64,000 nt of DNA. Source: an uncultured Anaerolineae bacterium (GTDB lineage: Bacteria > Chloroflexota > Anaerolineae > Anaerolineales > Villigracilaceae). The stretch is taken from contig CAIQVH010000031.1 of assembly GCA_903875215.1 (NCBI GenBank), positions 434,001 to 498,000 of the forward strand, read 5' to 3'. The position numbers were made by a program, and so were the translations under genes. Below the pieces are notes generated by a model that worked only from the letters and a program-made list of their open reading frames with translations, was not told the DNA's origin and made no database searches. Shown here piece after piece: positions 57,855 to 64,000 of the stretch (position 1 is its first letter; each line of letters starts with the position of its first letter).

Positions 57855-58901
57855 TCAGGAGCGCTGCTTGTAATGGACCAGCGGCAGGCTGAGCAGGCGT
57901 TCAGCGGCTGTTTCAGGGGTGATATCGCGCTGGGGCATGGCAAGCATCTCGTAGCCAACCATGAATTTGCGCACGGTGGCCGAGCGCAGCAACGGCGGGT
58001 AGAAATGAGCATGCAGCACCCATTCGGGATGCGGCGCGCCTGCGGGGCTTGCTGGGGCCTGGTGAAAACCCATGGAGTAGGGAAAGGAAATTTCGAACAG
58101 GTTGTCGTAACGGGTGGTGACCTGTTTGAAAACGTCGGCCAGGGCGCTGACCTCGGCGGGATTCAGGTCAGAAAGCGCAGCGGCAGGACGATGACCAACC
58201 ACCATGACTTCAAACGGCCAGACCGCCCAGAACGGCACCATCGCGGTGAAATGATCGTTCGAGGCCAGGATTCGTTCTTTGCGTTTGTGTTCTTCGCGGA
58301 CATAATCCAGCAGCATAGGGCGACCATGCTCGTTGAAGTACGCAGTTTGGGTGGCAAGTTCCTTGGCAATCTCGGTGGGAATCAGTGACTGGGACCAGAG
58401 CTGGCTGTGCGGATGGGGGTTCGAGCAACCCATGGCGGCGCCTTTGTTTTCAAAGACCTGAACGTATTGAATGAAATTTTTGGATGCCAGATCAGCGGAT
58501 TCACGCGTCCAGGTGGAGATCACGTTTTCGATCTGGTAAAGTTCCAACTCGGGCAGAGTCAGGTCGTGGCGGGGAGAAAAACAAACCACCCGGCAGATAC
58601 CACGCTCGGAAACGGCAATCATAAGCGGGTGACCGGATTCGGTCGGATTGGATGGTTCTTCCTGCGGCAGCAGCGCGGCAAAATCGTTATCGAAAACAAA
58701 AGTTTCACGGTAATCAGGATTGACCACCCCGCCCGCCCGCTCATTGCGCGGACACAGATAACAGGTCGGGTCGTAGTGTGGCAGGCTGGCGGTGAGTGAC
58801 TTTTCGACCTGTCCCTGCCAGGGGCGTTTGGCGCGATGTGGAGAAACAAGCACCCATTCAGCAGTCAACGGATTGAAACGACGATGGGGAGAGTTGAACA
58901 T
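57855..58901 (-). CDS. galT: Galactose-1-phosphate uridylyltransferase
   Basis: A 348-residue HIT-superfamily enzyme that swaps UMP between UDP-glucose and galactose 1-phosphate in the Leloir pathway. The zinc site CYLCPRN is near residue 47, [13 protein letters not shown] near 105, and the active-site histidine motif [11 protein letters not shown] near 160; GFHQAP and [13 protein letters not shown] close the fold. E. coli GalT has 348 residues. It is divergent from the LacI gene and next to the sugar importer, so the imported sugar may contain galactose. Confidence 0.95.
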   Translation of the reverse strand: MFNSPHRRFNPLTAEWVLVSPHRAKRPWQGQVEKSLTASLPHYDPTCYLCPRNERAGGVVNPDYRETFVFDNDFAALLPQEEPSNPTESGHPLMIAVSERGICRVVCFSPRHDLTLPELELYQIENVISTWTRESADLASKNFIQYVQVFENKGAAMGCSNPHPHSQLWSQSLIPTEIAKELATQTAYFNEHGRPMLLDYVREEHKRKERILASNDHFTAMVPFWAVWPFEVMVVGHRPAAALSDLNPAEVSALADVFKQVTTRYDNLFEISFPYSMGFHQAPASPAGAPHPEWVLHAHFYPPLLRSATVRKFMVGYEMLAMPQRDITPETAAERLLSLPLVHYKQRS

Positions 58902-58980
58902 GAAACACCTCGTATAAAAAGAAAGGAATGCTCCATTCTACGCAATTTGCAGCAAAACGGAGAAAGTGACAAATTACCTC

Positions 58981-59008
58981 TTGACAGAGAGGCTAACAAT
59001 CTTGTAAA
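58981..59008 (+). promoter_or_regulatory. Sigma-70 type promoter of the lacI-ABC operon
   Basis: TTGACA (58981-58986), a 16-base spacer and TGTAAA (59003-59008). Confidence 0.65.
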
Positions 59009-59010
59009 CT

Positions 59011-59040
59011 AATGTTACCGGTCACATGACCGGTAACATT
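59011..59040. promoter_or_regulatory. LacI-family operator, 14-bp perfect inverted repeat
   Basis: AATGTTACCGGTCA and its exact complement flank the bases CA. It covers the expected transcription start, just after the -10 element, and lies 33 bases before the preferred regulator start. Confidence 0.85.
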
Positions 59041-59073
59041 ATACACCAGTCACCAGAATATTCATCGAGCCTC

Positions 59074-60078
59074 ATGCCGCCTTCGAGACCTACTATCCGT
59101 GATGTCGCCCACCTGGCGGGTGTTTCTCACCAGACGGTTTCGCGCGTCATCAATGGAAGTACGGACGTCACAGCGGAAACCCGCGATCGGGTCGAAGCTG
59201 CCATTCTGGAGCTTGGCTACCACCCCAGCGCCATCGCCCGCTCAATGGCCCGCGGGCAGACTCACACGCTGGCTTGCATCTCGCCAAATCTGACAGATTA
59301 CACGCTGGCAAGCATCATCGAAGGAGCGGAGCTGGAAGCCCGCAACCAGGGCTACTTCCTGCTCTCCACCTCGGCGCAAAACGCAGTCGATTTTAATGAG
59401 TTGATCAAGGAGCTGGTAGGTCATGGACGGGTGGATGGCCTGCTGGTGATCAACCCCTACGCAGATGAACGTTATCAGCTCATTCCCGAGAATTTTCCCC
59501 TGGTTTTTGTGGGCGCGCACTCACGGGGCGCACCCATCGCCAGTGTCTGCCTGGACGATGAAGACGCAGCCCGCGCGGCAACCGAGCACCTGCTGGCTCG
59601 TGGACATCGTCGCATCGCCCTGATTACCGGGCCCATGGCTGAAGATTGCTGCGTAGATCGCCGCGCCGGGTTTATCCAGGCTCTCGAAAACGCAGAGGTT
59701 CCATTTGACAAGTCGCTGGTGTACGAAGGCGATTGGTCGGCCAGCTCAGGGCGCGAAGCTCTGCTAACTCTGGCGCGACGCGGCAACCTGCCTGAAGCAG
59801 TTTTTGCACAAAATGATCGCATGGCGCTGGGTGTTCTACACGCCGCCCGTGATTTAGGCATACGCGTGCCAGAACAACTGGCCGTCATAGGCGTTGACGA
59901 TATGCCACTGGCAAGCCATTTTGACCCACCGCTGACCACCATGCGCCAGGATATGCCCAGGATCGGTCGTGAAGCAGCGCGCCTGCTGCTGGAAAACATT
60001 CAAAACCCGCAGGCGGCACTGCTGCACATCAAACTAAGAGCGGAACTAATTGTCCGACAATCGACACGGAAAGAATAG
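59074..60078 (+). CDS. LacI-family transcriptional regulator of the sugar importer
   Basis: A 334-residue LacI/GalR regulator. The ATG at 59074 starts just before [22 protein letters not shown], the helix-turn-helix; the ATG at 59026 falls inside the operator and is unlikely. The effector domain runs to the end with AVIGVDDMPLASHFDPPLTTMRQ. The perfect palindrome upstream is the likely autoregulatory and operon operator. The inducer should be the sugar imported by the following genes. Confidence 0.92.
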   Translation: MPPSRPTIRDVAHLAGVSHQTVSRVINGSTDVTAETRDRVEAAILELGYHPSAIARSMARGQTHTLACISPNLTDYTLASIIEGAELEARNQGYFLLSTSAQNAVDFNELIKELVGHGRVDGLLVINPYADERYQLIPENFPLVFVGAHSRGAPIASVCLDDEDAARAATEHLLARGHRRIALITGPMAEDCCVDRRAGFIQALENAEVPFDKSLVYEGDWSASSGREALLTLARRGNLPEAVFAQNDRMALGVLHAARDLGIRVPEQLAVIGVDDMPLASHFDPPLTTMRQDMPRIGREAARLLLENIQNPQAALLHIKLRAELIVRQSTRKE

Positions 60079-60174
60079 GAAGGAGGTGGTTTGACCCACC
60101 CAAGTACTTCATGTCAATCTCTTCAAAATCCAACTGTCCACCATTTTGAAACCTTTTTTTTCAGGAGAAGCTGA

Positions 60175-61575
60175 ATGAACCGCAAGATTTGGAAACTCAT
60201 CAATTTGCTCGTCCTCGCTGCCCTGGCACTCGCGGCCTGCGGCGCACCCGCCACGGAAGCCCCGGCGGCTGAAGCCCCCGCCCAACCCGCGGCAACCGAA
60301 GCGCCTGCTCAAGCAGTCGCAACCGAAGCCCCTGCCCAACCCGCTGCTGATGTACCGCTGCGCTGGCGCACTCGCCCGGATAACAAAGAAGAAATTGCCG
60401 TCTACACTCAGATCAGTCAGGACCTGGATAGCAGCCTCGAAGGCATCACACTGGCTTACGAGCCGGGTGGCACCGAAGGCGCGAACTATCAGGACCAGCT
60501 GAAGACCGAAGTTGCCGCTGGCACCGCCCCCGACGTCTTCTGGATCCCCGGAACCGACGTAGCCGATTTTGCCACCCGCGGCTTGATTCTCAACATCGCT
60601 CCGCTGGCCGCCAAGACCGAAGGGTTCGATGCCCAGGCCTTTTACTCTGGCCCAATGTATCACCTGACCTACAACCCCGAAGGCGCCAAGAGTGGTGCTG
60701 ATTCAGGCGCGCTGTGGGGTCTGCCTCGTGACGTTTCCACGTTTGCGCTCTATCTGAACCTGGACCTGATCAACGAAGCCGGCGCTCCCGATCCGCGCGA
60801 ACTGGCCAAAGAAGGCAAATGGGACTGGAATGCCTTCCTCGATGTCGCTCAGAAAACCCGCGCTCTCGGCTCCGACATTTACGGTTACGGCGCCAGCGCT
60901 TGGTGGGGCCCCTACGGTGTCTGGCTGAATGCCTCCGGTGGCGGTTTCTACAATGCTGACCGCACTGCTTGCGCCCTCAACACAGCAGAATCCCTCCAGG
61001 GTCTCGAATTCCAGCGCGCACTGTACCAGGATTACGATGTTGCCACGCCTTACGGCGAAGACCCCGAACCCCCCTTCCGCGCAGGAAAGGTTGCCATGTT
61101 CCAGAACGGCCGTTGGGCTACCCCCGGCGTTCGCACCGTCCCCTTCAACTGGGATGTTGTTGAACTGCCTACCGGCCCCAATGGCACGCCCGGTAACTGG
61201 CTGTTCTGGGGCGCATATGTAATCAATGCCAAGACCGCCCACCCCGAAGAAGCCTGGAAACTCGTTCAGGCTCTGACCACCGCTGAAACCCAGGGTAAAG
61301 TCGCGGCACTCGGCGCGAACATCCCCAGCCGCGTCAGCCAGGAAGCCCTCGACGCCTTCCTGACCTTCACCCCGCCCGCCAACAACCAGGCCTTCCTCTC
61401 GGGCATCACCGAGGCTGCCAAACCCACCGCTGAAGGTCCGCTATGGGCTGGCTCCTGGCCCGAATATGACAAAATCATGGGCCCGGCCATCCAGGCTGTT
61501 TTGACCGGCGGCAAGACCGTGGAAGATTTCGGCGCAACCATCTGCGACGAAGCCAACAAGGTCTTCACCAAGTAA
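60175..61575 (+). CDS. Sugar ABC transporter substrate-binding lipoprotein
   Basis: A 466-residue binding protein of the SBP_bac_1 (maltose/multiple-sugar) type. The signal peptide ends in LAACG with lipobox Cys22, followed by a linker repeating EAPAQPAATEAPAQ up to residue 60. The binding domain shows DQLKTEVAAGTAPDVFWIPGTDVADFATRG and the later GKVAMFQNGRWATPG. It starts after AGGAGAAGC. A stable hairpin lies between it and the permease gene, which would reduce downstream expression relative to the binding protein. Confidence 0.92.
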   Translation: MNRKIWKLINLLVLAALALAACGAPATEAPAAEAPAQPAATEAPAQAVATEAPAQPAADVPLRWRTRPDNKEEIAVYTQISQDLDSSLEGITLAYEPGGTEGANYQDQLKTEVAAGTAPDVFWIPGTDVADFATRGLILNIAPLAAKTEGFDAQAFYSGPMYHLTYNPEGAKSGADSGALWGLPRDVSTFALYLNLDLINEAGAPDPRELAKEGKWDWNAFLDVAQKTRALGSDIYGYGASAWWGPYGVWLNASGGGFYNADRTACALNTAESLQGLEFQRALYQDYDVATPYGEDPEPPFRAGKVAMFQNGRWATPGVRTVPFNWDVVELPTGPNGTPGNWLFWGAYVINAKTAHPEEAWKLVQALTTAETQGKVAALGANIPSRVSQEALDAFLTFTPPANNQAFLSGITEAAKPTAEGPLWAGSWPEYDKIMGPAIQAVLTGGKTVEDFGATICDEANKVFTK

Positions 61576-61589
61576 GCCACGTATTTTCA

Positions 61590-61626
61590 AAACACGGGCA
61601 GGCTGTAAAAATGCCTGCCCGTGTTT
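61590..61626 (+). terminator. Attenuator-like hairpin after the binding-protein gene
   Basis: AAACACGGGCAGGC pairs perfectly with GCCTGCCCGTGTTT. Since the permease gene follows in the same operon it is more likely a partial terminator or mRNA stabiliser. Confidence 0.65.
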
Positions 61627-61683
61627 CCAAAACAAACAATCCATTCCCTTCCTGCGTAGTTGCACCACAGTGGAGTGCAACCA

Positions 61684-63366
61684 ATGACTGAGATACCCAA
61701 CCAATCAAACAAAAATCCTGCTCGTCAGAATGAATTTATCCTTCGGCTACTCAGCCTGTGGAGAGGCTTGTTCAGTGTGCTCGCCGCGAGTGGCGCTATC
61801 GCGCCATGGTTGGGTATTTTCCCCAACCTGCGATTGTGGCAGGGCCTTCTGCTCACAACTACGCTCGGACTGGCATCCATTTTCAGCGCTATTGCCGCCG
61901 CCGAAATCATCAAACGCCGCCACAAGGGACGCACCATTTCCCTATTCATCGATTATCTCGGACTGGTGGCCTGTATTCTGATCATTCTCCAGGTCGGGGG
62001 CGTGTTTATCGGCATCGATGCGTTGGCGGAGGTCTTTGGCCGCAGCATCCTATTCCTGCTGGCAGCTTTCGTCGGTTATCTCATCAGCGCCGCAGGCGAC
62101 TATTTCGAATCCCGCTCCACTACCCAAAAAATCTTGCGCCAGGTCGGCAAATGGATCGTGCTGATTGGGATGGTCCTTTTTCTGCTCACCGCCAACATTT
62201 TTCAGGGTTTGCTGGCTATCATCAACAAACTCGCGAACCCAATGGGGATCACCGCCATTGTCAGTCTGATCATCTTCGGACTGGCACTCTGGGGCATGTG
62301 GCGTGAACCAACCGCCAGCGCTCTGAAAGCCAAGACCAATCACGAGCAAATGCTCAACGGCTGGCTGTTCCTCTCCCCGAACTTGCTCGGCTTCCTGATC
62401 TTCTTTGCCGGGCCGCTGCTGCTCTCGTTTTATTTTTCATTTACTGACTCCGATGCCTTCAATACCCCCAAATGGGTCGGGGTCGAAAATTACGCCAAAA
62501 TCCTGAACATCACCATCAAACCGCTGGCCGCACCCGACCAACTGGCGCGAGAAGCCCTCGACATTCAGGTATACGACGAGGTTGGTCGCATTAAATTCGG
62601 CAATGGCGGAATCTTATTCGGGGCTGAAGACAAATTGTTCTGGCTTGCGCTCAGAAATACGCTCGTTTATGCTCTCTTCGCCGTGCCCCTGAGCGTCATC
62701 CCCGCCCTGCTTCTCTCAAATATCTTGAATAGTAAACTACCCGGGATGAAATTTTTCAGGGCGGTCTATTTTATTCCCAGCATTGCCGCCATCGTCGGGA
62801 TCTCTCTCGTCTGGCAATGGCTCTATAATGCCACCATCGGATATATCAATTATTTCATCACAATCGGCGTCGAGTTCTGGAACAACCTGTTCAATACCGG
62901 CCTGATTGACCCCAAGATCAACTGGGTCTCGGATGAAAAAACCGCCTTGCTGGCAATCATCATCATCGCGGCCTGGCAAACCATGGGCTTCAACACCGTC
63001 CTATTCCTGGCTGGCCTGCAAAATATCCCTGGCGAACTTTATGAAGCCGCCACCGTCGACGGCGCAGGCCCCTGGGATAAATTCTGGCGCATCACCCTGC
63101 CTATGCTAGCCCCCACCACTTTCTACGTCGTATCGACCACAACCATCCAGGCAATGCAAGTCTTCGAACAGGTTTTTATCCTGATGAACCCACCAGAGGG
63201 CCCCAACAATTCCACAATTACGCTGGTTCTCTACCTTTATCGCAGCGGTTTTCAAAATTTCAAACAGGGCTATGCTTCTGCGCTGGCCTGGGTCCTCTTC
63301 ATCGTCATATTCGGATTAACGCTGATCCAGTTTCAGAATCAGCGTAAAAACAGTCTGTATGAATAG
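61684..63366 (+). CDS. Sugar ABC transporter permease, MalF-like, with extended N-terminus
   Basis: A 560-residue permease, longer than the usual 290 to 320. The ATG at 61684 follows GGAG by eight bases. Residues about 15 to 205 hold five or so extra hydrophobic segments, not seen in ordinary sugar permeases. From EQMLNGWLFLSPNLLGFLIFFAGPLLLSFYFSFTD the standard core begins, with an extra loop around residues 270 to 315 and the EAA motif YEAATVDGAGPWDKFWRITLPML near 450. It pairs with the next gene. Confidence 0.88.
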   Translation: MTEIPNQSNKNPARQNEFILRLLSLWRGLFSVLAASGAIAPWLGIFPNLRLWQGLLLTTTLGLASIFSAIAAAEIIKRRHKGRTISLFIDYLGLVACILIILQVGGVFIGIDALAEVFGRSILFLLAAFVGYLISAAGDYFESRSTTQKILRQVGKWIVLIGMVLFLLTANIFQGLLAIINKLANPMGITAIVSLIIFGLALWGMWREPTASALKAKTNHEQMLNGWLFLSPNLLGFLIFFAGPLLLSFYFSFTDSDAFNTPKWVGVENYAKILNITIKPLAAPDQLAREALDIQVYDEVGRIKFGNGGILFGAEDKLFWLALRNTLVYALFAVPLSVIPALLLSNILNSKLPGMKFFRAVYFIPSIAAIVGISLVWQWLYNATIGYINYFITIGVEFWNNLFNTGLIDPKINWVSDEKTALLAIIIIAAWQTMGFNTVLFLAGLQNIPGELYEAATVDGAGPWDKFWRITLPMLAPTTFYVVSTTTIQAMQVFEQVFILMNPPEGPNNSTITLVLYLYRSGFQNFKQGYASALAWVLFIVIFGLTLIQFQNQRKNSLYE

Positions 63367-63378
63367 CCGGAGGCTACT

Positions 63379-64000
63379 ATTAACCTAAAATCGTACCGCC
63401 TCATCCGATCGCTGAGCAATCTGGCCGTATACTTCGTGCTGACCTTTTTCGCGCTGGTGATGATCTTTCCATTTATCTACATGGTCGCCACCTCCCTAAA
63501 GATCCCAGCCGATACCTTCCGCTACCCTCCGCGCATCCTGCCGCGTGACCCGATAACCATTGCAGTGGAGGGCTTCAAGGATCCCTTGCCGCTTTACTAC
63601 GTTGAAATCCAGGGCCAAAAGCAAGAATATGCACTGGCCAAGAGCAATATCAAAGTGGGTCAATATGCCGACCCTGGCAACCCAACCATAACCGCGGAAC
63701 GCCGCCTGACAGAAGTGAAACCCACCGGCGGCGCAATGAATCAAAAAACAGCCACCATCAATGGAAAAGAAGAAAAACTGTTCGACGTAGAGGTGGATGG
63801 GAAAACCATCCCCATGTATCTCGCCAGCCAGACCACCGTGGGAGAATTCATCGACCCCAAAAATCCAAGCAGCAAAGTCTATCAAAACGTTCGTCTGAGC
63901 ACGCCCGTCGAAAACCTTAGCTCCCACCCCGAAAACTATACCAATGTCGTCGCTCTGCAAGGCATCGACCGCGCGCTGACCAACACCGCACTCGTCACCA
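63379..64000 (+). CDS. Sugar ABC transporter permease, MalG-like, 5' part (runs off the window)
   Basis: An open frame from 63379 to the window end encodes INLKSYRLIRSLSNLAVYFV then a strong helix (LTFFALVMIFPFIYMVATSLK) and a long extracytoplasmic region (TFRYPPRILPRDP onward). This is the N-terminus of a MalG-type permease with an unusually large loop after helix 1. No ATG, GTG or TTG stands before the first helix in frame; GGAGG lies five bases before the codon ATT at 63379, so an AUU start is proposed. A TAG lies in frame at 63364. Its partner is the preceding permease. Confidence 0.75.
   Translation, partial: MNLKSYRLIRSLSNLAVYFVLTFFALVMIFPFIYMVATSLKIPADTFRYPPRILPRDPITIAVEGFKDPLPLYYVEIQGQKQEYALAKSNIKVGQYADPGNPTITAERRLTEVKPTGGAMNQKTATINGKEEKLFDVEVDGKTIPMYLASQTTVGEFIDPKNPSSKVYQNVRLSTPVENLSSHPENYTNVVALQGIDRALTNTALVT

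Overview
The window looks like a chromosomal segment of a Chloroflexi bacterium, probably an anaerobic Anaerolineae heterotroph. This is an inference. It rests on the lipoproteins whose lipobox cysteine is followed by Pro/Thr/Ala/Glu-rich linkers, the fused oligopeptide ABC ATPase, minCDE beside rodA, a direct glutaminyl-tRNA synthetase, and many imperfect palindromic repeats between genes. No phage, transposase or CRISPR array was seen, and no gene-free stretch exceeds 300 bases.

Layout. 1-6028: the end of a pirin-like gene, an unknown gene, then a P-type ATPase resembling Na+/K+-ATPase alpha chains, followed by two TrkA/KtrA-type RCK proteins. 6035-14486: a beta-glucan disaccharide operon with a LacI-type regulator, two copies of a CelR-like operator, a cytoplasmic GH3, a GH94 phosphorylase and a GH3 lipoprotein. 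14674-31353: a long plus-strand run with an APC permease, a glycerol-kinase-like protein, a GlpA-like flavoprotein with a [2Fe-2S] domain, a second flavoprotein, and then an ethanolamine-type bacterial microcompartment (eutN, A, B, C, L, E, M, Q, T, J, a tandem EutS-like shell protein and an unrecognised small protein). A four-helix-bundle cassette and several palindromic repeats interrupt the gene junctions.

31369-46656: two divergent transcription units. The minus unit carries a GntR regulator, a corrinoid protein, a methyltetrahydrofolate methyltransferase and an aminotransferase. The plus unit carries a Tat lipoprotein binding protein, an MttB-family methyltransferase, a Dpp-like transporter, a PLP lyase-like enzyme, an Asp/Glu racemase-family enzyme and a second MttB-family protein. 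Together they suggest import of a methylated amine or sulfonium compound and transfer of its methyl group through a corrinoid to tetrahydrofolate. 46759-54181: tRNA-Gln, glnS, a GNAT, gltX, rodA and minCDE. 54463-64000: a GH38 alpha-mannosidase, galT, and a LacI-controlled sugar ABC importer that runs off the window end.

The two most interesting regions are the microcompartment operon joined to glycerol-type enzymes, and the corrinoid methyltransfer locus of unknown substrate. Neither is fully explained by the classical eut or methylamine systems.
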